From Anarhynchus alexandrinus (taxonomy: Eukaryota; Chordata; Aves; Charadriiformes; Charadriidae), in contig VUYV01000003.1 of assembly GCA_008711295.1 (NCBI GenBank), positions 6,831,010-6,895,009 of the forward strand: a stretch of 64,000 nucleotides of DNA, written 5' to 3'. Shown here one piece after another: positions 50,701 to 62,877 of this stretch. Below the pieces are notes generated by a model that had not been told where the DNA came from, did no database searches, and saw only the letters and a program-made list of their open reading frames with translations. Numbering within the stretch: position 1 is the stretch's first letter; each line of letters begins with the position of its first letter. The translations under genes and the position numbers were made by a program.

Positions 50701-53619
50701 ATTTTATTTGTTTCTTCTGACTCCACACATCTCTAATTTTGTATTCATCTAATAGGGATAGAGGCTTTCCATCATTCTGACTGCTTACACAATGCATGTG
50801 TTACATTGCCCCTTTAACCTTTTCCTTCAGTAAGGATGTTAGTAGTCTGTCATTTTCCATTTCAGGTAAGTATCATAGTAATTTGTCATTTTTTATGTGT
50901 TTATTATACCCTTTGCTTTTTGTTTTCTTTTTAACAGTGAAGCCCTTGACCCTGTTAAACACAAGGGACTGATCTTTGTCCTGACATTTCATAACATTTA
51001 AAAAAACATGAATGAGCTCTCGTCAATGCAGCATGTGTCTTTGTTGGCATAAGCACATTTTCATGTTCTGTTTAAAATGGTGAACAAAAGTAAAGGGGCT
51101 AAATATTTTTTATTCTAAAGCAAAATGAAAAAAGCCCACATGGTTTTCATTGTCAAACATTTACTTATTTATTTATCTATTAAGTGAAATATAATTTTCA
51201 CACAGAGGGTGCAGTAGGGAAAACACAGTGAAACTACTCAAGAATGCAGTCAACCTCACTTCATATATGGAGAGGGAGTTGCAAGATTATATGCCCAAGG
51301 CTGTTTGGACAGAGTTCAAGAGTTCAGGTCTTGGAGTCCATGCTTTGTTCCCTGAAACACCACTGCTTTACTTTTCATTAAAGCAAAGGTTCCACAGAAA
51401 TGAGGTTTCTGGGCAGAATATGTGCCAGACGGTAGCAATATACAGCTTGTTGTAAGGCTTAATTGAAGGCTTCTTCATCATGTAGAAATACACTGTAGAA
51501 TGAAAGCAGAGTTCAGAAGCATGACGTTATTAGTGCAGACTTTCTTCTGATGACCATAACCTGAGATGATAACCTCAGAAGATAGCACTGCATCTAGCAG
51601 TTTATGGAAGGTACTTTTATTGTATTCATTCTTTTGAAAGTATCACACATGACACAACCCTTGGATTGTGTGTAGTTCTGTCTTTTCTTTTTTTTTCTTC
51701 ATGGAAACTTCAGGTCCAGAGACCGTCAATGAGCCTCAGAAGGTTTGACTTTGTATGGAAATTTCCAGTTTTGCAATGTCTATTTTTTTTTTTTTCAGGC
51801 AAAGCACTCCATCTTCGCAAGTCATGTAATAGTTTTGCTTTAACACCAACGTTATTGCTTTTGCACTATGAACTGACCCGCTTTGCGTTCTTTAGACGTT
51901 TTGATATCTTTTTTTTTTCCTTACTGTCGAAAACAGGCTATTAGCATCTGCAAAGCAGAGATTAGAGTCATACATCATATTGATATCTTTTTTTTTTTTT
52001 TTGAGTACTGGTATTGCTTCAAAAATCTCTCCCTTGTGACACACTGCATGAAGAAACTAACAAGTCTGCAGGCAGCAAACAACCTTGAAGCACTTCCACT
52101 GCTGTTCAGAAGTAATTAATGATAATGTCTTCTGCTCTCACCCCGCACTTTCCACAGATGTACATTTTTGCTCTTGTGCTATGCAGACATGAAGTACTTG
52201 TTCTACAGAGATAATCGTCCAGAAGTACGTTTTCATTGACAAGTATTTACCTAAGCCTTACAGTCCTTATTGATCAAGACTGACACCTTCATCAAAGAAA
52301 CAGAGCAATAACACTTTTGCTACAGTCATTGAAACACTCATGTGTTCTGAACCACCTCAAGCAAATCTATTTTGTAGTGGTTATCTAGAACTGGAATTTA
52401 GCTTGATCTGTTGCTGTCTTATTCTAAACATTGGGAATTGGTTTGCTTCTTATATTTTAATATTTTACCAATATAATATACTGATATTTATCTGAAGACA
52501 TTTGTTTTTACTGAACATTAGAACTTATTTGATTCTTTGAAAATGACTTGTCTGGTTGTTTTTTTTAGTGCTTTATACTTTTGCCGTATACTTAAAAGAT
52601 TACACAGCAACAGTTCATAGTTTAGCAGAATATATTCCTTTTTATGCTATGCTAAATATATGACAACAACAACTGTTTTCAGTGAAAATTTACTATGTAG
52701 ATGCAAAAATATGTAGGTAGCACAGAAACAGACTGTCCATAAATCATATGAAACAGATTTAATCACTCTATCGTGTAGAACAGGAGTCAAAGCTAGCAAT
52801 GATAGAAAGTATAAACAATGTTTGTATATCTTTTAAGAAAAATATAATTAAATACTGACTATTCTAAACAAAAAAGTCCTAAGGCTAACCTCAAATATTT
52901 CTGGGTAAGTCACAGTAGTTTCTACAGATGAATTGGTCATTAAAGAGGGAGAAAAATTTTAGCTTCGCATTCCAAGGAGATAAATTATTTGGACTGGTGC
53001 ATGATGTTGCTGGTCTCCCAGAAGAATTAGCTAGGCTTAATTATTGCTTGATTTTGTAAGAAAACTGGTTGTTTGCTCATGTTCCATAAAAGCTGGATTT
53101 TGATCATATTTTTACAATATTCTGTAAAGCTGAGATGGACAAATGACAGTTTGTGCTTTGCATAATTCTGGACAGCTACTATCCTGTGTTTTTTCCCAGA
53201 TCCCATTCCCATCCAGTGGTGGCTTTGTTTTCCTTTCGGGGATGTTGTTATTGTGCAAGCATTCAGGAGGTATGACTGAATTTAATCCAGTTAGTTTGGG
53301 TGAATTTGATGCAGTTAATCTGTATACTAATAATAGTGGAATTGTAACAGTGTCAAATCCAGTGTTGTGTGTACACACCATTTGGGACTCTCAGAACTCA
53401 ATGGATTAATTTCTTAACAGAATTGTTTCACCTCTTGGTAAGCTAGACGAAACCAAGCTTAAGAGATACCTAGAAAAATCTAACTGTGGTGCAGACATAC
53501 TCTGCGTGGTGGTGACATTGATCACAAAGTTATAAAATACCTTCATCTCATTCCCTGCTGATGATTTTCACAAGTAGTACTGCAGAACTCCTAGTCAAAA
53601 GATACTGTAGACACTAGAA
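47786..53619. other. AT-rich DNA without a recognised gene
   Basis: No coding gene or known repeat family is recognised. It contains a purine-rich simple tract (50646-50676) and several T runs behind AG dinucleotides (about 51788-51799 and 51980-52002). A leucine-rich, signal-peptide-like open stretch at 48024-48245 has no ATG and is discussed among the rejected items. Confidence 0.55.
50646..50676. repeat. Purine-rich simple repeat (AAAAG)n
   Basis: About 30 bp of only A and G, in units of roughly AAAAG to AAAAAAG. Confidence 0.8.
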
Positions 53620-53875
53620 GTTTTTGTTGATCCAAAAGGGGACTGGACGAACTGACAGAAGAGGAATCCAGTAAGAGCTGCAGAATAACAAAGATGGCTT
53701 AGGAAGTCCCTGGGACAAGGCTGGAGCATGGGAGCATGCTAGGACACAGTATCACATAAGCTCATCATGTTCTTGTATTCTTGACTAGGCACCCATTTAC
53801 AGCCCCATCAGGAAAGAAGATATTGGGAGAGGGTGTCCTGGTCTCATCCAGTTACTATGTTCTTATCCCAAGAAT
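53620..53875 (+). mobile_element. Ancient CR1-type LINE 3' end (forward)
   Basis: The order of blocks is that of an old CR1 tail. GGGACTGGACGAACTGACAG (last ORF2 codons) is followed by AGGAATCCAGTAAGAG, then CTCATCATGTTCTTGTATTC, CACCCATTTACAGCCCCATC and GATATTGGGAGAGGGTGTCC. It finishes with TTACTATGTTCTTATC, where old CR1/L3-type elements end in repeated TTCTTATG. Divergence is high, so this insertion is much older than the nested CR1 at 34631. The left edge is approximate. Confidence 0.65.
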
Positions 53876-56800
53876 TGATATTTCCTCAGTAAAGTATACC
53901 AGAAGCTAATGACCAAATCTGCATTCATTTGTATTTTGGGGGTGGGGGCCAGAGAAGAATGTCAGTTTGATTCTGCTTCTTAAAACTGCACTGAAGATTT
54001 TATGGTTACTTTGCTATTATGATTGAGATTTATATTCCCATGGGTTGAGCCCTAAACCAGAAAGACAAGTATTTCTTGTGCTGTATTAAAATCATGGTTA
54101 TATAACTCTGACTTTTCCAGAAATTGGAAGCCTTGAAGTGTCATTAAATTGAGGAATAATAGTCACATGTAATACGGATCTGATAAAATGCTTGTTATGA
54201 TTTCTTTTCAAAGGGCACACTAAATTTGAGGTTTTTCTTACTTATTGGGTGTTGACAATGGATGAGGTAATTGGCATACTCAGCTATTGGCCATGTCCAA
54301 AGTGAGTATGACCACTCTAAACAACATTGATTTGCTGATGACATTTTTCACATGAGTGAAAAGTGGAAAAATGCCAAATGAAAGGTCATAATAGAGAGGG
54401 GTGTTAGAATGTGTGGTCATAAGGATGGCTGGAAAGGGGAAGAGCCTAGGATCACAAGCAGTACCAATTAAAACAAAAGGGTTTCTCCATTGTAGGGGAA
54501 AGCAGAGACATGACTGTGTGGTCTAAGTATTTGTTTTTATTCTGCAGAGCTATTGCACACAACATATGCTACGACTCTAAGTAAAGTGTGTGAAACCAAA
54601 ATTCCTTTAGAAGACCCGGATATTACCTTTTTAGCTGTCAAAAATTCTCTGTGTGCCAAAAAAGTTCACAGTATCCACAAATTCAGATAAACTCCCAAAC
54701 GGCTTGTGAAAGATAGGAGGCAATTAATAGCTAATTTGAGACTCAAGGCAGGAAACCAAATACCAAGGCCTAATACTTGACAGGCTGTCCCTCCTCAGAT
54801 CTGGGCCTAGAAGGACAGAGGTTGAGACTAGCAAAATACAAGCTCTAGTCATAGGAATCTATAGGAGTCTAAGGTTCGGAGCCAGGCAGAGATTTGTAGT
54901 GCATCTTCAGAAAAGGAATATCAACTAGGTGTGGATTAGTCAATTATATCACCTTACTTGATATAATTCCTTCTTTTTTTTTTTCTTTCAGCTATTGTCA
55001 GGAAAATGGGAGGTAGGTAACATTTTCTCCATAAAAAAAGTTCTAATAAGAAGATAAGCCCCTGAAATCACAACTAATAATAATAAATTGCTAATACTGT
55101 TTATCTGCTGTGCTAGTCTTCCCAGGAAACTGTAGTAAACAAATAAAATAATCGTTGCAATTTTAAGAAAGGAAAGTATTTTTTCTCCTGTCATGATTCT
55201 GTCTTAGAAATTAAGTTGGATATTGCTATTTACTTGGGCATTTGAGGCTGTCCCTCCCTAAAATAAGAAGGTGAGATATCAACGCTTGTTTCCTTCTAAA
55301 CAACCCAGTGAGGTAAACAGTCGTGAATGGAAGGGGATGCCTTCATCCCCCATCAGCCATCTACCCATCATCAATCACTTTGAATGTTTTACATAGTTCA
55401 TAATATCCACACAAATTCCCTAGGTCATATACTCTAAGAACTTCTAAAAAATATCTGAAGAAACAACTAGCTTCCACTACTAGAACCTAGCTGCCTCTCC
55501 TGTTGAATTTGTATGTACAGTATTTTCCAAGTGAAAATTAACTTATTTCTCTATTTAGAGAGAAAGCTTGTGGATCTCTTTGAAAAGGTAAAGTCCAATG
55601 TAAGTGCATAGAATCATTACCAAGGATTAGGTACCTAATAAGATAGGTATATGTTTTTGGTGATGATCCAGACCATGTCAATTCACAGGAGTAAATCGCT
55701 TTGCATACTTTACTAATTTGGAATGAATGGCAGCTAGAAATGTCTAATGGATATTTAGAGCTGAAGGTCAAGTCATATATTATTGTAAAGGGATGTTCCC
55801 CAAGATTTGCAATGAGGTTTGATGCACGGCTTTGATTCTGTTTTAATACACCTGTTTCTTTAATGACTACCTGCATTAATTTACTTTATGAAAGGAAGAA
55901 ATATACTCCAAGCAGTTTTGATGTGCTAATACTTAATCCTGCTAAACTGCCTTCAGCCTTGGTCTATATTAAATGTGTGACTTTTTTGCGCAGTGATGCC
56001 AAGAAATTCTTGGATGTAAAACTGGCAACCTCCCATGCAGAGAAAGGTGAAAGAGTACTTATCAATGGATGATGCTATAAAAACCATACTTTTGTTGCCA
56101 GGTCTCTAATTAAATTACCTTTTATTGCCTTTTTTTTGGATTTATTTCTCTTCTTTAGAGCTTTATCTTGCCTCATAAGCAAGATTTAAGATCTAAATGT
56201 AGCTGTCCTTCAACTGTTCTCCAACTAAACACTCCCTACAATCACCACCCTTTTAAAGTTTGGAAAAATAAAATTGTTCTTAAATAGAATACAGAATTGC
56301 CATGAAATAAAATGGTTGACACCACAGAGCAGAATTTTCAAAACAACATTTCCAAGCTCAAATCCCCTCAAAAATCAGATTTGGGGACAGATAAAAAGGC
56401 TACTGGTGTCTAAAGTATTACTTACATGCATGTGTCCAAGTGACACATAAGGCTAGCTCAAAATCTGCCTCACAGCTTAGTCTTCAGAGCATCCATACAC
56501 ATCAATACTTTAATCTTTTTAATTCTCTAGGTATTTATAATTCTTATGGAGTACATGTCCACATTGCTTGATCTGAGAAACAGAGCGTCTGACACAGCAG
56601 CTTGTGTGTGATCCACTTGTTATGCCTCTCTCCCAGCTGCATTTTCTGTGAAGCTCAATCTATTGTATGTTCACACCACATTTTATGCAACCCAGCAACA
56701 CTGAGATTAACAGAGGACATAGTTGCCATTATTGCTTTCATTTAAAAATATGGGGTGGTATCAGTCATGCTTTTTATCAACAGCTGCTAAACAATTACAG

Positions 56801-59800
56801 CAGTTTTCCATTGAGCAAGAGACTTGCATTCAAAAGCCTTTCTCATCTTAAGAAGCTTCTGCTCTCTACATCCAACCTGCTGTTGCCTGCTGCATGAGCA
56901 AACTAGTATCCATACTGGGTGAAAATATGGAGAACCAGCAGTATTCATAGATCTGAAGAGAGGGAAAGCAGTAAGTAAGAGAACACTTGCCAAAAAGACA
57001 AGGGAGATGCTTCCTGTTAAAATGTTAAAATCTTTTAAACAGAACTGATGTACAGTAGGTGAAAATGTCTGATGGTGGTGTTTTTTTAAAGCAACCATTA
57101 CCAACATTATTATGGGAGGATGGGTTTAAACGCTGCATAATGTAATAAGGAAAACATTTTAAATTATATTGAAGAACTGAGTTATATCTCAGAAGCAAAG
57201 GGAAGCTCCTGAAACACGCTTAGCGCGTTTCCTACTGGCTTGACAGAGAGCTTCATTTTGCTTCATTTAGTTCTGCAGCTCCCTGCACACCACGAAGGCT
57301 CTACCATGATTGATGTTTTAATAATGTGAAGGTGGCACCTGGAGTAGGCCATCTAGTGAGGGACTTCAATATCTGTTTGACTCTGCTCTAATCACTGGCT
57401 GCCATGTGGGAGGATAGCATCAAGTCAGCCTTGTGTAATGTGAAGACAAGAAGAAATTCAGAAACATACCAAATTCCTGGAAGGAAAATAGCCGAGGACA
57501 AAAGCAATGATGGAATGCATTCTGGCAGCTCAGGCTGACTGGTCGCAGGCTAACCAAAATGGTTTGCATTCAAGTACCAGAAGCAGAAACATGTAACATG
57601 CAAATATGCCCATTACAAGATGATAAGTTTCATTTTTTTTCTCTATTTTCTATAAACTAATGGACAGATTTAGGGTTTGAACTGAACACTGAATATATCT
57701 GGTTTCTACTCTTTGTATTACCGTACTTTCCAGTGATCAGAAAGAGTGCTGTTCATGACTTATAACAGGTGTGGTGCTAAGATATTTACTAAGATATGTT
57801 GCTTTAATAGCTGCGCTGTGCCAGCATTTGGGGGTCATTAAACAATAAGCCTGCTGAAGTAAAAATCAGTACAGGAGATACTAATGCCTTAATTTAATTC
57901 AAAAAATATTACTTAGTTTGGACCATTAGAGTAATTGGTTGCAAGCAGTATTTTGTGCAAGGCAAGTAAAAGCTGGATGTGGACTAATTAATACTTTTTG
58001 GGACAGTCAGACTCATTTTAGAGGATTGAGCATTATAGTAAAGAAGTAAAATGCCTCAAAAATTAAATCCAATTAATCTTTTGATATAAAACACACAGAG
58101 ACTCAGTGAGCATGACCCTTTGCAATAAAATACCATAACACAGCAAAGAATAGCCAAACACCGTGACACCTGGCTTATTAGCTTTAAAACATAAATTGAT
58201 CTGTTGTAAAATTAGGAACATATTATGGGACATATGAGGGATTGCAAAAACCCAGAAGTTCCAAATACAAATCTAAAACCGTTCAGGCTGGTGTGTTCCT
58301 AGCCTCACTAAATCAGGGAAAATGAGTTTTATGAACAATCCACCAGATGGGAAAATGTTCAAATACCACAAAATGTTGATCAGATTTATTTGAAAAGCAA
58401 GCTGTAACCATATGCATATGAGAGGAAGTAAAATAGATTTTCAGATACACAGTGACTGCTGTCAAGCTTGCAGCTGTATGAATTTAATGCTATATTGCTG
58501 TTTCTACAGTAGACTTCCTTGATTTCACTTACCTATTTGCCAGCTAGTGTGATTAATACTGATTCAGTTTTACAAGCAATTAAATTGAAAAACATAAACA
58601 ATCTTTCTACCTGCTTTTCAACAGACAGTACCACATATCTGAATTTTTGACAGGAAGGGTCTCGGAGACATGTTAATATTGCAGCATCCAGAGTCTTTGT
58701 GCACACACAGACGACACAGATATCATTGCATCTTTACAACTCTGGGATTTCTCATTTATAAATCTTCTCAGATTACAATAACTTACATGTATTCTACTGC
58801 AGTGACTTCAGTTCATCTGCTGGAGTTGGAAGAGGGTATATAAATAGTTATAGCTCCTTGATAAATGGTGTAACTTTCTATTTTAACTTTCTAAATGTTT
58901 TATTTGTTGAATTAGAAATGAAATCTGAAATGAATCTGAAATAGAGATGAAAAGGATTTGAATGTGTAGTTCACTCCTATTGAAACCAATTATGTCTGTT
59001 TCCTTATATTTTTGCTCCATAGCTATTTTTGTCTTTATATCAAGTCATCAGATGCAATGTAATTTTTGTTTGTAATCTTTTGTAATTTCTTTAATTGCAA
59101 ATTTTCAGAAGCCACTGTTGATTTTAGGTTAGGTGATGAAACAGTCCTTTTCATAATGTATTTGTAAGTGGTAGAAGTTTGGGCTATTCAAAAAATCAAA
59201 TTATTTAAAAATATGTCCAATTGGGACCAAAATTGCCAACCACTGAGGAAAAGCAGGATGTCAAAAACCACCCATGCTCATGCAGGGAGTGTCATTTGAG
59301 TGCTCTCACAGGTTTGACTTGTCTCTTTGACTGAGAGAAGAAAGTTTGTATTAGGTCCAATGAGTACAGAGTACGAAAACATTCTCCTGAATGATTAGAC
59401 TACCAGATTTGTGTGTCTTATTAGAGCCCCATCAAGTTGCTGCTACTTTGGTGACAGCTGTTGCCAGTGTTGTGCTTTTATTTTATTTTTAAGTTTATTA
59501 CATTTTAAGGTTTCCTACATCCTTGACTTTGCTGAATCAAGGTTGTATTGTTGCATTACACTGGACTGGGTTTTTAAACACCAGCAAATTGTATCTGGTG
59601 ACTTATTAAAAGCCCAGTTCCTTGTAGGAAGTGTCTTCTGCATTGGATCTGCACCAGTTGTGTGCCGATTTGTGGATGAGATTTCAATGCTGACCTCATG
59701 CAGGATCTTGACTCCTTCAGCAGCATTCTCAGCCTTCAGGTAAGGCTACACTGAAGCTGTTAGCAGCTCCTTTGTGCTATGCGAAGCAGACAGTAACTGA

Positions 59801-61206
59801 ACATATTTCACATTGAGTTCTCATCCATCATCCATCAGTAGATGTTCAAGATATAGTGCAACAACTAAATTCCTCCTTCAGCTTACTAGTAGGTAAGTGG
59901 GTTTGATTAGTGAATTGAAATAGATATAAAGAAAGAAGAAACATTAAAAAGACCAAGTACCATGTATGAGGGTTTTTTTTTTACTTCTTTCTCACTTCCT
60001 TCCTACTTTTTTTTCTATTTCTGTATCTTCTATCATTCTCTTTAGATTTAAGTTCAGCGGAAAATGACTGTTGTGAAATACTGTGCAGTGTCTAACAGAG
60101 GGTGACATTTCTAATGGTTGGAGTATTTTGGAACTGCCAAAATAAACTTTGAATACCACCATGCTAGATGGAAGAGATTCTGGTGTATTATCCATTGGGT
60201 TTTGAACTGAAATTTTCAAATGGTGACTGGATGTTGGCATTATTACTTTTTATGATGAAAAATGAATAGAGTTTAATCAAGTCCAGTACCAAAAGAACAA
60301 ATCAAGGAAAAAAATGTCAGCTATGCTATTGGTATCTCTATGATGTGCAAAAAAAATTTCAGGTAATCTAGTAAAATGTGGGACATGATAAATTTTGCTT
60401 TGCCTTAAAAACACACCCTGGAAAATCTAAAACCAGAAGATTTCTCTGTCTGTCTTGGTTCATGCTGGGAGCCTTACCAAACATCTGTACAGCAAGAATT
60501 GACCAGTTCTGCACATTTCTGTTGATTCACGGCATTCTCTGTGCAGCCTCTGCTGCAGTTAGCACTTTGTTGATAAGAATAACGTGACTGGCCATTCGCT
60601 TTTAAGGAGAATTGACTCCACGGCACAACAAAAATTCTGCTGTAAAACTAGAAAAAATTCAAGGTGATTAACTTCCTTGTAAGCTCCCAGCTGGTTTCAG
60701 ATGTATGGTGCTGAGTTATCACAGAGTACCTGAGGTTCTTGGGAAAGCATTGCTTTATTTGGTGTCAGTTTCTCACTGACTGCTCATAACTAAGAGGTGT
60801 TGTTGCACTGCTCTGCTCAGACTCTGCTAAGAGAGTCAACTTCTTAAAAGTACATTTCATTCTACAAGTAACACGCAAACCCTGGGTGCAGTAACTTACA
60901 CTTCAGGTTTGCAGAGCAGGGATACCTGATTTACTCTGTCATGACTGATTCTTGCAATTTTATCTTAAGGATTAGCATATTTTCATGTTTTTTATGAATT
61001 TTAAAACTCCTAAATAATATTTATAAGAGGGAGTATTTTTCAGAATTAACTTTAAATTAGAGTATGTTGATTAGAAAGAAAAACTTGAAAGGTCTGCCTT
61101 TAACTTTCAAAATCTGTGGAGGAAAATGCCTTTACTTCTGCACATTTTTGATATCTTTTCTTTAAGATGTGTTTTAAAGCTTTTGGGAATACCAAAAATA
61201 AAAATA
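53876..61206. other. AT-rich DNA without a recognised gene; possible conserved non-coding part
   Basis: No coding exon, RNA gene or repeat family is recognised. A 21-base stretch at 54992-55012 sits between strong splice-like signals (see findings). At about 57200-57910 the sequence is complex and free of repeats, the sort of texture that conserved regulatory DNA has, but this cannot be shown from one sequence. A reading frame of 110 codons at 59411-59743 runs into a CAG/GTAAGG donor-like site but matches nothing I know. Confidence 0.5.
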
Positions 61207-61249
61207 AAATACTTTTATTTAAATACTTTTATTTAAATACTTTTTTTTT
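61207..61249. repeat. 14-bp tandem repeat, about 2.6 copies
   Basis: Unit ATACTTTTATTTAA begins at 61209, 61223 and 61237, the last copy passing into a T run. AT-rich minisatellite-like tract. Confidence 0.85.
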
Positions 61250-62786
61250 AAAAGGTCTTTTTTACCTCAGAAGGCATAAATAAGAATACATCTTTGTCTC
61301 TGGAGCTCATTGAATGTTTCAATGATGTGAGTTGTGCATTAATTTATACTACAAAACCCACCACGCTTTTTGTGTACGCCCATGGACACAATGCAAAGGG
61401 ATGATAGCGAAAGTTTTAAAGGCAAATTCTCCCAAACTGGGAAGATCAGCAGGGGGAGGGAGGGTTTGTTTAGGATTAGAGTGGGCAGGGAGAATTTAAA
61501 TGGATATCTGACATGTTTTCTTTCCCCACCAGATTTAAGCCAGATTTCCATACTGACTGTCACCTGCTTGGCTTCTAGAGTCCCTACAAGAATTTCTTTA
61601 GCATTAGGGAGGTTACAAATACTAAAATCATTGTAAAATATGAGCCATTGACTGTGGAGTCAGTGTCGCCTATGCAGTTTCTTCAGTTTGATTCCACTTT
61701 ACGTTAGGCACTTGGGGCATAACATGGAAAACCCATTTGTTACAGCGTATGTGAAACAGAAGAAGGGATAAGCATGAGAACCTAGCAATCCAGATTATGG
61801 TCTGACTGCTATTTCTGACACTGTTAAATAAAGAAGAGGCACATACTGTCATTCTCCAGGTAGAAATGCATACAGCCTGTGACATGGACTTATTGGTATT
61901 GAAGTATATGTGAAACCTTGATGGCATTTTTTGGAAGGACACAGATATATGATGCTCTGGTCATACTGCCAGAAGCCAGAGATATTGAGGCACTTTTTTT
62001 TCCCCCCACTTTTTCCCTAAGGTCAATCCTCCTGAAATTACTCTTCCATCTGGTCGTACGTCTGCCTCATTCCCTGGCTGTGCACTAAGTCAGCTGTTGG
62101 CAACTCTAACATGACGAAAACCCTCTTAAGTCATCAAAGCCCCAAACTTGCCTTCTGGTACACATAAAAACCCAGAGATTAGTGGCAGCACCAGCTTCTG
62201 TTTCCCAAGGAGGAAAGTAGGTTGACAACAAAGCTCATTCATGTCTGCCTTTAAAGGTTTGAATATTCTTTGCCTTATTAAGTAATCACCATTTCAAGCC
62301 TCTGAAATCCCGAGCTGAAAGACCGATTAGATATTACCCTGACTGTGCTGTTTGCTTTAATTTAGATTTATGGCTACGTCAGTTTAAGGAATGAATCTCT
62401 CATATCAAACACAGAAGTATTCGTTTCATTTTTCCTATGGAATAAAATGTTTCATTCACTGGCAAAATTCCCAGACCTTCAATATGATGGGAATAAATTA
62501 TGTACATTTACATGGCACTTTTGTGAATTCTTAATTAAGGAATGGTAACTGTGATCTGAAAAGAAGCATTTTATGCAGTGAGAAAAAGAATAAATCCATT
62601 AGCCCCTATAAATTGCAAGATTTAGCAGGAATGATAGATTTATGTTTGCTTTTAATTTTCTTCCATTGTCTTAAAAAGCCCTTTAACCTTTGAGTATTGA
62701 TTAGGAGCCAAGAGTGAATAAATTCTGCTTGCCTTAGAGGTAAACTTTTCATTTTGACAATTTTAGTGCAACATATCTAAGCTTGT
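61250..62786. other. Non-repetitive DNA without a recognised gene; possible conserved non-coding part
   Basis: No gene or known repeat is recognised. From about 62030 to 62786 the sequence is complex, free of simple repeats, and holds several TAAT cores and a CTACGTCAG (CRE-like) site near 62375. This is compatible with an enhancer-type conserved element, but that is only an impression. Confidence 0.4.
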
Positions 62787-62877
62787 TAAAAACAAACAAA
62801 CAGACAAACCCCCCCCCCCCCCAAAAANNNNNNNNNNNNNNNNNNNNNNNNNNNNNNNNNNNNNNNNNNCCCCCCCC
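62787..62877. repeat. C/A-rich low-complexity tract with assembly gap
   Basis: AAAC-type units (62787-62808) lead into 14 C (62809-62822) and five A, then 42 unknown bases (62828-62869), then eight C (62870-62877) and AAA. The gap thus lies inside a low-complexity C/A tract that sequencing or assembly failed to cross. The true length is unknown; 42 may be a placeholder or an estimate. Confidence 0.9.

Noticed and set aside
59411..59743. Forward frame of 110 codons ending at a CAG/GTAAGG donor-like site
   Set aside because: Cysteine- and phenylalanine-rich with no recognised domain; no good acceptor at its left. Kept only as a remark.
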